64,000 nt of DNA from Ceratorhiza oryzae-sativae. Its lineage: Eukaryota > Basidiomycota > Agaricomycetes > Cantharellales > Ceratobasidiaceae. The notes under the pieces were generated by a model. That model ran no database searches. It was not told the origin of the DNA and saw nothing but the letters and a program-made list of their open reading frames with translations. Shown here in pieces: positions 42,576-53,247 of this stretch (its first letter is position 1; every line of letters starts with the position of its first letter). The stretch lies in the NCBI GenBank assembly GCA_030998015.1, contig JARWMV010000027.1, positions 124,001-188,000 on the forward strand, read 5' to 3'. A program made the position numbers and the translations under genes.

Positions 42576-44035
42576 TCAGCCTCATTTGCCAGTACTTCAA
42601 TCCTTAAGATCTCTTGTCGTACTTCAGGTTTTAACCCTTCCCTGAATTGGTCCTTGAGTGCTTCCTGGTTCCAGTCTACCTCTTGGATCAGGATCCGGAA
42701 TTGGGTAGCATAATCCAATGCGCTCTTGGTCTGTGTTAATTTCCTTAGTTTCCAGATGGTCTTTTCCTTTATGACTGGGTCATTAAAAGCATCCAGGAAT
42801 CCCTTCCTGAAATCCTTCCAGGATGCAAGAATACCTGTGTGTTCGCCTACTAGTAGTTTCCGGCGGTAGGGTTGTGCCCAGTTTGCTGCTTCCCCGTCCT
42901 CCATGTTCATTAGCACAGCAGATATCTTTTTTCGGTCATCAAAGGCTGACTCATCATAGTCAGCAAAGAAAAGTTCCATGCTGATTATGAAGTTCTCTGC
43001 TTCCTTCCCCTTTTTCCCATTAAATTTGCTGGGTCTCCCTAGTCTCGCCTCCTTAGGAGTGTGGTTTGCAGCAAGGGTAGGTTGGTTTGCTTGGGATGGA
43101 GGTTCCGTTCGGGGTCTTATTGTGGACTCAGCCTGGAAGGTTCTTCCCAGAAAAGGTGTTCGTACTGGGGAGGCTGAGGGGGATCGTGAGGGGCTTCCTA
43201 TGACCACCCTAGTTCTTCCCCTGGTTTCTTCTGTCCTTTCCCTTGGCCTTCCTGCTTCAGTTGTTTTCCGGAGCTCATTTCCTAGATCGGTTACCTGTTG
43301 TTCTAGTGCGATTAGGATCTCCCCTGTGTTTTCGGTTTTCTTCTCTAAGCTTTCAAGCTTTCGCTCTTGCATTCCCAGTACCCGGTTTATTTCCATGGAG
43401 ATGTCCTTTAATTCTTTTATCAGGTTCCCCATTTCTGCTTTCAGGTTGTCCTGGTTCTTTGCCACATAGAGGACATTTTTGTTGGATGTTTCCATAGACC
43501 TTACCATCCAGTCCACGTTTCCTTCTTGTCGGGTTAGTGATATTTGACACTGACTTATACCCGAGATTGCCCTTTCTAGTTCCCTATGATTTTTGTCTCT
43601 AAGTTCCTTGAGCCCCGCCCTGATGGCTGTGGCAATGGTGTGAATAGGGTTGGCAGTGGCTATGGTTCCGGGACCTGGCTGGGGTTGTGTCCTTGCCTCT
43701 TCCGCCAAGGCTGTGCCTTGTTCGTATATGGTTTGGGTCATATCTTCTACCTCATCCCTCTCTGGATTTGAGATATCTTCTGGGTCTGGATTTATCAGGT
43801 GAGTTGGTGGTTGAGGGCTGCGGAGTGGTATTCCCCCTATTTCCCCTCCCAAGATGGGGGCCCAAGTGGGGTTGGGTTGAGCCACTGGTTGTGGGTTTTG
43901 TGGCAACCCCCCTGGCATTCCTTGGAGGGTCTCATCTGGGTTACCTTCCGCCTCTGGGGAAGCAATGGGTTTGGGTGATTGTGGCCTACTATTTGCCACT
44001 CTGCTTTGAGATCGAGTTTGTGGTCTCTGTGACAT
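42557..44035 (-). CDS. Element A Gag, main part
   Basis: 492 codons from the ATG at 44035, 121 bp after the 5' LTR. A Pro/Gln-rich N-terminus leads to a long coiled coil (about residues 190-270, for example ELKDISMEINRVLGMQERKL). A Retrotrans_gag-type domain follows (PSKFNGKKGKEAENFIISME, WKDFRKGFLDAFND, KLTQTKSALDYATQFRILIQ). It would form the particle shell. Confidence 0.9.
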   Translation of the reverse strand: MSQRPQTRSQSRVANSRPQSPKPIASPEAEGNPDETLQGMPGGLPQNPQPVAQPNPTWAPILGGEIGGIPLRSPQPPTHLINPDPEDISNPERDEVEDMTQTIYEQGTALAEEARTQPQPGPGTIATANPIHTIATAIRAGLKELRDKNHRELERAISGISQCQISLTRQEGNVDWMVRSMETSNKNVLYVAKNQDNLKAEMGNLIKELKDISMEINRVLGMQERKLESLEKKTENTGEILIALEQQVTDLGNELRKTTEAGRPRERTEETRGRTRVVIGSPSRSPSASPVRTPFLGRTFQAESTIRPRTEPPSQANQPTLAANHTPKEARLGRPSKFNGKKGKEAENFIISMELFFADYDESAFDDRKKISAVLMNMEDGEAANWAQPYRRKLLVGEHTGILASWKDFRKGFLDAFNDPVIKEKTIWKLRKLTQTKSALDYATQFRILIQEVDWNQEALKDQFREGLKPEVRQEILRIEVLANEAEGPSIP

Positions 44036-44156
44036 AGTTTCTTTGTGTTCTCTTATGTATCACAGGAGTTAGCTGGTTTTCTCGTGTACTCAGCCCTTAG
44101 TATCTGTGCAGTATACTTATGTTCACCACTAGTTAAGTTAAGAGCTTGCTTTATAA

Positions 44157-44835
44157 TGTCGTGACCCTCTGGAGGCTCCCTTGTGGAGCACTTAAGTAGT
44201 GGCTGCGTTGACAGTTTGGTGCTATGCAGTATGTATTGAGTGTTCTAGTTACAGTGTTTGCTATGGTCTATGGTGGTTGACGAGATAAAGCAAGCTGAGG
44301 CATCCAGTCTTGCTTTATCCTCCTTATATATACCTGTGGCGGCAGTGGCTGCGGACGTATTATCTAAGCACACTCCGCAGTAGGTGTAGGTTATGTACAG
44401 TACTATGGGTTAGGTCATTGTTTGTCTTAAGTTTGTGCGGCTCTGAATCTTATAGAGCCGCGCGAGGTCCAAGGGTCATGTGACCTTTTTGGACTTAAGC
44501 ACCCGGCGCTTAATCGCTGAATAAGCGCCGAGGTCACGTGACAACTCGCTCCTCGCTCCAGGTAACATGGGAGAGAAACGCTGGAGCGAGTTCAGGGTAA
44601 CCACTGGCGCTTAATCGTTAGGTAAGCGCCGAGATCACGTGACAACTCGCTCCTCGCTCCAGGTAACATGGGAGAGAAACGCTGGAGCGAGTTCAGGGTA
44701 ACCACCGGCGCTTAATCGTTAGGTAAGCGCCGAGATCACGTGATCCTGTTTATGGTTTGTTCCGCTTCAGGAAAAATGCCATAAATCTGTACAATATTTG
44801 GTTGTTAGGTTATGTCTGCTAGGCGGGTCATAACA
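44157..44835 (-). repeat. Element A 5' LTR (679 bp)
   Basis: Same ends as the 3' LTR. Tandem units start near 44506, 44606 and 44706 with the gcgcttaatcg/taagcgc hairpin and TCACGTGAC palindromes. It lacks a partial extra unit found in the 3' LTR near 27800. No convincing primer-binding site was identified next to it. Confidence 0.93.
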
Positions 44836-45084
44836 CATAGTACTGTATATAACCCATACCTACTGCAGACTGTGCTTAGATAAGACATCTGCAGCCACCA
44901 CAGCCACAGGTATATAAGGAGGATACAGCAAGACTGGACACCTCAGCTTGCTTTATCTTGTCAACCACCATAGACCATAGCAAACACTGTAAACTAGAAC
45001 ACTCAATACATACCACATAAAACCAACTGTCAACACAGCCACTACTTAAGTGTTCCACAAGGGAGCATCCAGAGGGTCACAACA

Positions 45085-45684
45085 AATTGGGCACACATTG
45101 GATTTTCAGATGAATCTAAATTCAAGGTTTTTGGACCTGGTGGCCCCAAAGTCTACTGGAAGAAAAGAGGGGCCCATATGAGGCCAACCAACTTCAAACA
45201 GCTGGTGAAATTTGGTGGAGGGAGTGTAATGATGTGGGGGTGCATCACCTGGCTGGGGGTGGGTAAATTGTTTTGTATACTAGGCATGCTGAATACATCC
45301 AAATATATCCAAATCCTATCTGATGAGTACCTAGGCACCCTCTCTATGTACAGCTCATGGCAATGTGATCTCATCTTCCAACATGACAACAATCCCAAAC
45401 ATACTTCTCAAGGCACCCAGAAATGGTTGATCAAAAACAGCATTTGGGTCCTTCCTTGGCCTTCAAGTAGTCTGGATATGAACCCAATTGAGCATGTATG
45501 GGCATACCTTGAGCAGCAGGTTCACATGCACCCTGTACTTCCCTGGACTCATGACTGGCTTTGGGAGGCTCTCAAGGAGGAGTGGTATAAGATCCCATCA
45601 CATGTTATTAGTAGTCTTTACAACTCAATGCCTGATCAAATTGTGGCACTTGTAAAGGCTCAAGGTGGTCATACTTCTTATTAA
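45085..45684 (+). pseudogene. Tc1 transposase, catalytic part (left copy)
   Basis: Continues the transposase from the second target-duplication copy (aattg, 45085-45089). The catalytic triad is visible: D in FSDESKF (about 45110), D in FQHDNNPKHTS (about 45384) and E in DMNPIEHVW, with 34 residues between the second and third (DD34E). The C-terminus is at 45684. The catalytic residues survive, but the gene is split by more than 17 kb of inserted DNA and cannot act. The right-arm copy (52786-53154 and onward, minus strand) has an additional frame break after HPVLP. Confidence 0.88.
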
Positions 45685-45961
45685 TTTTACCAGATTTTAT
45701 GTGGTACATTTGCTCTCCAACAGGCAAGTGTTCCTTGACTGACTGAAGGCATGCAGAATGATTGCACCACTTCCAGCCAGATTTTTGCATTTTCTCTGTC
45801 AGTTTCCTATTGATTTCTCTGTTTATTTTTTGAGCATGTATCTACATCTTAGCTCTATTGAATTGCACTTTTTGAGTCTGCTTAAATGTGGCAGTTTGCC
45901 AGCAACAGGATGATGTGGGGGCATACAGTCACATGGTGCAATCATTTTTTGTGGCAGTGTA

Positions 45962-46176
45962 ACACTCATGCTATTACATGTGATTACCTGTGATTACACC
46001 AATTACACTGTTACAAAACTCCTGTTATTATTTCACTCAAATTACATGTTATAATGTGTAGTTATCCATGGATAGTTTTGCTGAAGCAATCACAGCTCTA
46101 AACCAAGTTCTGTCCAATTCACTCTTTGTGCATAAGCTTGCCTGCAGGTCAAGACAGTTGGTCTCCAGGTCTCAAA
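45962..46176. other. AT-rich flank of the Tc1 element
   Basis: Holds repeated gtgattac/taattac-like words and no gene. The mirrored copy is 52156-52370. Confidence 0.45.
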
Positions 46177-46458
46177 TCATGTGCATGAGATGAAGACAAC
46201 ACAGACCAGTAGGACAGGGATCATTGTGAAACCTATGGGAAAAGGCTGGACCAGACATTGGCAAGAACTCAGCAAAAAATTGCACCCCTTTTGGAGCCAT
46301 TCTGCATGTTTGTCTACTATTGGAAGTGAGGCCTCAGTTTTATCCCCTACAGCAAATCTTGGATGGAACCCATAGTTTGCAAAGAACAGGGTTTTCCCTG
46401 TGGATGTGTTTACCCCATTATTGTATGCAAATTCTTCCAAGGCAACAGTGAGGCCCAT
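46177..46458 (-). pseudogene. Ty3 integrase fragment (left inner copy)
   Basis: A short piece with EEFAYNNGVNTSTGKTLFFA and HPRFAVGDKTEAS, matching the end of the catalytic core of an element B-like integrase (EFAYNNGVNASTGKSPFFAN). It ends at the LTR-like block at 46483. Mirrored at 51873-52160. Confidence 0.8.
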
Positions 46459-46482
46459 TCATCCTGTCTGTCTGATCTGTAA

Positions 46483-47000
46483 TGTCATGAGCCATGATAA
46501 AGGGTCTTGTGGCTAACCATCAGTTTCCCTTGTTTACCTTTTTCATCTTGTGGCTTGACCACTTTCCTTTGTGAGTAAGCACCTCCACTTGCTTACTGAG
46601 CCATGTTCTATTTTTAGTCACTTGCTGACTGATCACTGCCAGTCACCTTACTCATCATACTATTATTAGTTACTTGCTGACTGATGAATGTACTATTATT
46701 AGTAACAGGCTGACTGATCACTGCCATTCTTTCTTACTCATCCTGCATGTATGCTTAGTCATTCCCTTGGTTAGAATAGTATAAAAGCAAGGAGAGCAAG
46801 CTGGGGTAGACCAGCTTGCTCTACCTTGTCAATTCCCCTCTAAAGCACCTTGTGTGAGAAACAGTCCCTAGCTGACTTATTAGCTTAAGTAACAGCTGGA
46901 AGGGCCTTGAGTCAAGGCCACATTGCAATCCCAGCACTAAGCATCTGACTTAGCTGCTGTCCACAGTTGCTTACTCAACAACAGGTGTCCATCAGCCACA
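46483..47000 (+). repeat. LTR-like block (left inner copy)
   Basis: 518 bp starting TGTCATGAGCC and ending CAGCCACA, with TATAAAAG at 46780-46787, sitting between integrase sequence and another LTR. It contains two to three imperfect repeats of a word like ttgctgactgatcactgcc. No target duplication was seen. Mirrored at 51331-51848. Confidence 0.55.
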
Positions 47001-47376
47001 TGTTGACAACAACAAGTCAGGCAACAAGTAAAATAGTAAGAAAAGAAAAGAACTTGTATTCGATGAGAGGTCAAGTTCTTGAGGAGTCCTCTGCGAACTT
47101 GACCCAGTTTATATACATAGTACAAGCCACATCATAACAAACAAGTCCATACAGTGAGTCATGACTGATAAGAGATAGAAGCAGTAGAAGCGACTGCGGA
47201 ACTGCAGAATTTCACATCGGAGTTGAAATACATCTTGGTTATCAGTCCAGAACATCCCCTGAATCACATGACACAGATATACCATAAAAGGCAAGTATGT
47301 TTTGAAGATGATCTCATAAAATGTAATAAATTGAGGAAATATTGTGGAGTGGATATATGCATGTCAGTTTGTGACA
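47001..47376 (-). repeat. Element B-like LTR remnant (left inner copy)
   Basis: About 376 bp, reverse-oriented, with the same start and end words as the LTRs of element B but with many C-to-T/G-to-A changes. Mirrored at 50955-51330. Confidence 0.85.
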
Positions 47377-48800
47377 CTTCCCCCCTTCAAGGCATGGGGG
47401 TCATGGGGTGCCTTTGGATGTGACTTGACATAGTCAGCAATGAGTTCTGGTGCATTCACCAGGTCATCATAGGTTAACCATTGTTGCTCATCATAGCTGA
47501 GCCATTTGACATAGTATTTGAAGATGTTAGACCTTTTGTTGTATTGTGACTTTATGATCTGCTCCACTTCAAATTCTTCTTCCCCTTCAGGAGTTACCAC
47601 CAGTGGTGGTGGGGGAACCTGACAGCCATAGGGGTTGTCTATATATCTGGTGAGGAGTGAAACATGAAACACTGGGTGTATTTTCATGGTCATCAGTAGG
47701 TCCAGTTTGAAAGCATGTGTGCCATGTTGTGCTACCACCTTGAATGGTCCAACTCTTTTGTAGGCCAGTTTCCTGGAGGCCTGTTGTGTCTGTATATTCT
47801 TGGTATCAAGCCAGGCTTTGTCTCCAACCTTAATAGCTTCTGGCATCTGATGCTTCTGGTCATAGTATTCTTTGATCCTCTGGTTTGCTATTTCTAGAGC
47901 TGCCTTAAGTTTGTTGTGGCCCTTTTGGAGCCATTCTGCATGGTTGTCTGCTAAGGGGAGTTCTTGTTCCTCCCTGTCCCTGACTGCCAGCCTTGGGTGG
48001 AAACCATAGTTTGCAAAGAATGGTGATTTGCCAGTCAAGGTGTTGACACTGTCATTGTAGGCAAATTCAGCCAGTGGTAAGAGTGAGACCCAGTTGTCCT
48101 GCTGGTCTGATACATAATGTCTGATGTACCCTTCTACTACTTGGTTGGCCCTTTTGGACTGGCGATCTGTCTGGGGGTGATATGCTGTGGAGTAGGAGGG
48201 TTTTATATCCAGCTGTTTGTATAAGTGCCTTAGGAATTTGGATGCAAAGTTGGGGCTGTGGTCTGAGATTGTTTTCCATGGTAACCCATGAAGTTTCCAT
48301 ACATATGTTAGGAACAGGTTGGCGCAATCCATAGCACTGGCTTCTGATTGGCATGGGATAAAGTGGACCATTTTTGTCAGGTGGTCAACAACCATAATTA
48401 TAGCATTGAACCCTTCTGACAGGGGTAGCCTGGTGATCAGATCATAGGTGATTTCCTCCCAAGGTTTTTCTGGTGCTGGTATTGGGTTTAGGAGCCCTGG
48501 GGGAACCTGGTTGCTGTGCTTGTTCCTAATACAAGATTCACAATGTGTGACATATTCATTGACTGATTTTTTCATTGACAACCATGTATATTTGCAGTAT
48601 AACAATTCATATGTTCTGAACTGGCCTGGGTGTCCTGCAGCTGGGTTGTCATGACAGCTTTCAATGATCAGCTTGCAAAGTTCTTTGTTATTTGGGACAT
48701 AGATGCAGCCCTTGTATCATAAAAGTCCTTTGTCCCATTCCCAATTTTTGACCTTTTCATTGTTGTCTAGGGCTTTTAGCACTTTTGACAGGTGCTTGTC
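47377..48800 (-). pseudogene. Element B-like integrase remnant (left inner copy)
   Basis: Corresponds to the integrase of element B from its zinc domain to the chromodomain. The frame 47364-48605 is long, but key residues changed: SDRGPN reads SDHSPN, SERANQ reads SKRANQ, RQDDW reads QQDNW. Almost all changes are G-to-A or C-to-T at former CpG sites, so the catalytic Glu is lost. The palindrome partner covers only the part left of 48225. Confidence 0.9.
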
Positions 48801-50104
48801 TGTTATGGATCACTAACATTTTCTATTATTTTAGTCTGCTCTGCCAACAAGCGATGCCTCTGTAATTAAATTGTGAAATACTCGAATTTGTATGCGCCCT
48901 GAATTGTACTATTTTCGGTTTCATTAAATAGTACAAAATTCCCGCTCTCCAACGCATATTTTATTAAGTTTTTACGATAAGATCTCAGAGAGATACAGAG
49001 GTTGCGATATTTCCTCTTATCAGGAGATATTGATTACAACATCGCACCGCTCATATCTCGGCAACCGCTTACGCTATCAAAGCGATCTTGTGCTCTATCG
49101 ATAGCCAATCTTCGGCAGTATCTGCTGCCCGAAGATCGTCGCGATCCACCGGATCCTCGCGCCGGAATGGCCTGAAGATCATTAGAATCTTACTGGACCA
49201 TCAATCAAGATCTAATGACTCCAGTGAGTCAGGAGAGCTTCCCAAATTGATCCAGAAGCTTCTCTGACTCACTTTATGACTCACTGAGATGTAGCCTCCA
49301 TTCATTACATGTATATACTATGATAATATGATCTACAAGCCAATAGCAGGTCTCAGATGCATCAATGCCTTCGATCCACACCCTGTCTTTACTCTTTTAT
49401 CCTATACTGGGCTAGGGTGTACCCCAAGTATAGCAGTACCCTCTTTTGATGATCACACTGGCATGCATGTATCTATTTTGCTCTGGAATGCCCTCCTCAG
49501 GGTATAAAAGGACCTCCTCTGAGGCCCTTCCAGACCACCTTCCCTTCACTACTCAACCCAGACCGGTTATTGGTTTCTTTTTCTCTTTCTATTTCTCTTG
49601 TCTGTGTGTGATTTCTTATATAACTAGTACTGAGGAATAAAGTACCATATTAGTCATATATTGTCTGAGTCATTGTATCTTATATACAGAGATATATAAG
49701 GATACAATATTGCCTGATTGAGTGACATTAAGTACCAGCTATTAGAGGAAATCTAAGTACCTGTAGCTGAGGAAGTACATGCATTAGGCAGCCCACCATC
49801 TATCCTATAAGCTATCGCTTAAGTCTAGTATTAAGATTAGTATCAGTTAGTCCAAGCAACTAGGGCTGAACTACATTTAAGATATCTAAGGGAACCTGAC
49901 CATAGTAGTCTTGCTCTTTATACCTATAAATTAGTCAGTTTACACTGTGAAAGATTAAGACTACCTTGAGTGTTACTTGATCGCATTGCAACTACTTTGA
50001 GCCTTCTTACTCTAGTCTAAGAAGTATTGAGTATGATTAGTGTATACTAACATATCTACATTTGCTTAAGCTCTAGATATTCAAGTGTACCCTGACCTGT
50101 AACA
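48801..50104 (+). mobile_element. 1.3 kb solo LTR at the palindrome centre
   Basis: Begins TGTTATGGATC and ends CTGTAACA, the TG...CA form of an LTR. TATAAAAG at 49503-49510 and a following polypyrimidine stretch suggest promoter activity. No internal retroelement genes are present. The 5-bp flanks (ttgtc and actta) do not match, so the expected target duplication is missing. Integrase sequence of about 570 bp present on the left side of it is absent on the right. Confidence 0.65.
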
Positions 50105-50954
50105 ACTTATACAAATGGCTGGATATAAAACCCTCCTACTCCACAGCATATCACCCCCAGACAGATGGCCAGTCCAAAAGGGCCAACCAAGTAGTAGAAG
50201 GGTACATCAGACATTATGTATTGGACCAGCAGGACAACTGGGTCTCACTCTTACCATTGGCTGAATTTGGCTACAATAATGGTGTCAACGCCTTGACTGG
50301 CAAATCACCATTCTTCACAAACTATGGTTTCCACCCAAGGCTGGCAGTTGGGGACAGGGAGGAACAAGAACTCCCCTTAGCAGACAACCACACAGAATGG
50401 CTCCAAAAGGGCCACAATGAACTTAAGGCAGCTCTGGAAATAGCAAACCAGAGGATCAAAGAATACTATGACCAGAAGCATCAGATGCCAGAAGCTATTA
50501 AGGTTGGAGACAAAGCCTGGCTTGATACCAAGAATATACAGACACAACAGGCCTCCAGGAAACTGGCCCACAAAAGAGTTGGACCATTCAAGGTGGTAGC
50601 ACAACATGGCACACATGCTTTCAAACTGGACCTACTGATAACCATGAAAATACACCCAGTGTTTCATGTTTCACTCCTCACCAGATATAAAGATGACCCC
50701 TATGGCTGTCAGGTTCCCCCACCACCACTGGTGGTAACTCCTGAAGGGGAAGAAGAATTTGAAGTGGAGCAGATCATAAAGTCACTATACAACAAAAGGT
50801 CTAACGTCTTTGAATACTATGTCAAATGGCTTGGCTATGACAAGTGACAATGGTTAACCTATGATGACCTGGTGAACACACCAGAACTCATGGTTGACTA
50901 TGTCAAGTCACATCCAAAGGCACCCCATGACCCCTGTACCTTGAAGGGGGGAAG
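50105..50954 (+). pseudogene. Element B-like integrase remnant (right inner copy)
   Basis: Mirrors 47377-48225. It starts abruptly inside the catalytic core (corresponding to about 38807 in element B) and reads through the chromodomain, with a stop at GYDK. It shows the same CpG-type changes as the left copy, so they arose before the duplication. Confidence 0.9.
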
Positions 50955-51330
50955 TGTCACAAACTGACATGCATATATCCACTCTACAATATTTCCTCAA
51001 TTTATTACATTTTATGAGATCATCTTCAAAACATACTTGCCTTTTATGGTATATCTGTGTCATGTGATTCAGGGGATGTTCTGGACCAATAACCAAGATG
51101 TATTTCAACTCTGATGTGAAATTCTGCAGTTCCACAGTCACTTCTACTGCTTCTATCTCTTATCAGTTGTGACTCACTGTATGGACTTGTTTGTTATGAT
51201 GTGGCTTGTACTATGTATATAAACTGGGTCAAGTTCGCAGAGGACTCCTCAAGAACTTGACCACTTGTCAAATACAAGTTCTTTTCTTTTCTTACTGTTT
51301 TACTTGTTGCCTGACTTGTCATTGTCAACA
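50955..51330 (+). repeat. Element B-like LTR remnant (right inner copy)
   Basis: Mirror of 47001-47376, preceded by a purine tract (gaaggggggaag) and a complete integrase 3' end. Confidence 0.85.
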
Positions 51331-51848
51331 TGTGGCTGATGGACACCTGTTGCTGAGTAAGCAACTGTGGACAGCAGCTAAGTCAGATGCATAGTGCTGG
51401 GCTTGCAATGTGGCCTTGACTCAAGGCCCTTCCAGCTGTTACTTAAGCTAATAAGTCAGCTAGGGACTGTTTCTCACACAAGGTGCTTTAGAGGGGAATT
51501 GACAAGGTAGAGCAAGCTGGTCTACCCCAGCTTGCTCTCCTTGCTTTTATACTATTCTAACCAAGGGAATGACTAAGCATACATGCAGGATGAGTAAGAA
51601 AGAATGGCAGTGATCAGTCAGCCTGTTACTAATAATAGTACATTCATCAGTCAGCAAGTAACTAATAATAGTATGATGAGTAAGGTGACTGGCAGTGATC
51701 AGTCAGCAAGTGACTAATAATAGAACATGGCTCAGTAAGCAAGTGGAGGTGCTTACTCACAAAGGAGAGTGGTCAAGCCACAAGATGAAAAAGGTAAACA
51801 AGGGAAACTGATGGTTAGCCACAAGACCCTTTATCATGGCTCATGACA
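51331..51848 (-). repeat. LTR-like block (right inner copy)
   Basis: Mirror of 46483-47000; same ends, same length. Confidence 0.55.
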
Positions 51849-51872
51849 TTACATATCAGACAGACAGGATGA

Positions 51873-52160
51873 ATGGGCCTCACTGTTGCCTTGGAAGAAT
51901 TTGCATACAATAATGGGGTAAACACATCCACAGGGAAAACCCTGTTCTTTGCAAACTATGGGTTCCATCCAAGATTTGCTGTAGGGGATAAAACTGAGGC
52001 CTCACTTCCAATAGTAGACAAACATGCAGAATGGCTCCAAAAGGGGTGCAATTTTTTGCTGAGTTCTTGCCAATGTCTGGTCCCAGCCTTTTCCCATAGG
52101 TTTCACAATGATCCCTGTCCTACTGGTCTGTGTTGTCTTCATCTCATGCACATGATTTGA
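51873..52160 (+). pseudogene. Ty3 integrase fragment (right inner copy)
   Basis: Mirror of 46177-46458, same reading with minor differences near the C-terminal end. Confidence 0.8.
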
Positions 52161-52647
52161 GACCTGGAGACCAACTGTCTTGACCTGCAGGCAAGCTTAT
52201 GCACAAAGAGTGAATTGGACAGAACTTGGTTTAGAGCTGTGATTGCTTCAGCAAAACTATCCATGGATAACTACACATTATAACATGTAATTTGAGTGAA
52301 ATAATAACAGGAGTTTTGTAACAGTGTAATTGGTGTAATCACAGGTAATCACATGTAATAGCATGAGTGTTACACTGCCACAAAAAATGATTGCACCATG
52401 TGACTGTATGCCCCCACATCATCCTATTGCTGGCAAACTGGCACATTTAAGCAGACTCAAAAAGTGCAATTCAATAGAGCTAAGATGTAGATACATGCTC
52501 TAAAAATAAACAGAGAAATCAATAGGAAACTGACAGAGAAAATGCAAAAATCTGGCTGGAAGTGGTGCAATCATTCTGCATGCCTTCAGTCAGTCAAGGA
52601 ACACTTGCCTGTTGGAGAGCAAATGTACCACATAAAATCTGGTAAAA

Positions 52648-53247
52648 TTAATAAGAAGTATGACCACCTTGAGCCTTTACAAGTGCCACAATTTGATCAG
52701 GCATTGAGTTGTAAAGACTACTAATAACATGTGATGGGATCTTGTACCACTCCTCCTTGAGAGCCTCCCAAAGCTGGTCATGAGTTCAGGGAAGTACAGG
52801 GTGCATGTGAACCTGCTGCTCAAGGTATGCCCATACATGCTCAATTGGGTTCATATCCAGACTACTTGAAGGCCAAGGAAGGACCCAAATGCTGTTTTTG
52901 ATCAACCATTTCTGGGCACCTTGAGAAGTATGTTTGGGATTGTTGTCATGTTGGAAGATGAGATCACATTGCCATAAGCTGTACATAGAGAGGGTGCCTA
53001 GGTACTCATCAGATAGGATTTGGATATATTTGGATGTATTCAGCATGCCTGGTATACAAAACAATTTACCCACCCCCAGCCAGGTGATGCACCCCCACAT
53101 CATTACACTCCCTCCACCAAATTTCACCAGCTGTTTGAAGTTGGTTGGCCTCATATGGGCCCCTCTTTTCTTCCAGTAGACTTTGGGGCCACCAGGTCCA
53201 AAAACAATGAATTTAGATTCATCTGAAAATCCAATGTGTGCCCAATT
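52648..53247 (-). pseudogene. Tc1 transposase, catalytic part (right copy)
   Basis: Same D,D,E residues as the left copy. A frame break occurs after the HPVLP segment (about 52786), where the left copy reads on. Other differences are single substitutions. Confidence 0.85.

Larger units (their letters stand above)
27443..44835 (-). mobile_element. Ty3/gypsy element A with extra cargo genes
   Basis: A full LTR retrotransposon on the minus strand: 5' LTR 44157-44835, gag, protease/RT/RNase H, integrase with chromodomain, cargo (28193-31830), PPT and 3' LTR 27443-28178. The target duplication catag lies at 27438-27442 and 44836-44840. It is interrupted by element B (33103-40033). Its own length would be about 10.45 kb, long for Ty3 elements, and the excess is the cargo. 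The right palindrome arm has the empty site at 53492-53500. Confidence 0.95.
27152..45084 (-). mobile_element. Old solo LTR, same family as element A, split by element A
   Basis: The parts 27152-27442 and 44841-45084 together make one LTR. Its ends match those of element A's LTRs (TGTTATGAC... on one side, ...GGTCACAACA on the other). It is flanked by the 5-bp duplication aattg at 27147-27151 and 45085-45089. The unbroken mirror copy is 53248-53783 with flanks caatt. It was present before the inverted duplication, and element A later entered it at catag. Confidence 0.9.
26441..45959 (+). mobile_element. Tc1/mariner element split by nested LTR elements (left copy)
   Basis: Both ends begin CACTGCCACRAAAAATGATT (one base differs) and are flanked by TA (26439-26440 and 45960-45961). 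Terminal inverted repeats are about 210 bp (26441-26652 and 45748-45959). Removing the solo LTR and element A leaves an element of about 1.6 kb with one transposase gene. The mirrored copy is 52373-54494. The right terminal repeat differs from the left mainly by C/G to T/A changes. Confidence 0.93.
44841..48225. repeat. Inner part of the left palindrome arm
   Basis: Reverse complement of 50106-53492 (coordinate sum 98331-98332). Once element A is removed it directly continues the outer left arm: 27442 joins 44841 and the mirrored sequence at 53492 is contiguous. It contains the 3' half of a Tc1 element, an integrase fragment, two LTR-like blocks and a Ty3 integrase remnant. Confidence 0.93.

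Noticed and set aside
44836..45084. A second complete LTR of element A beside its 5' LTR
   Set aside because: It is the other half of the older solo LTR that element A entered; the mirror copy at 53248-53783 shows it whole.
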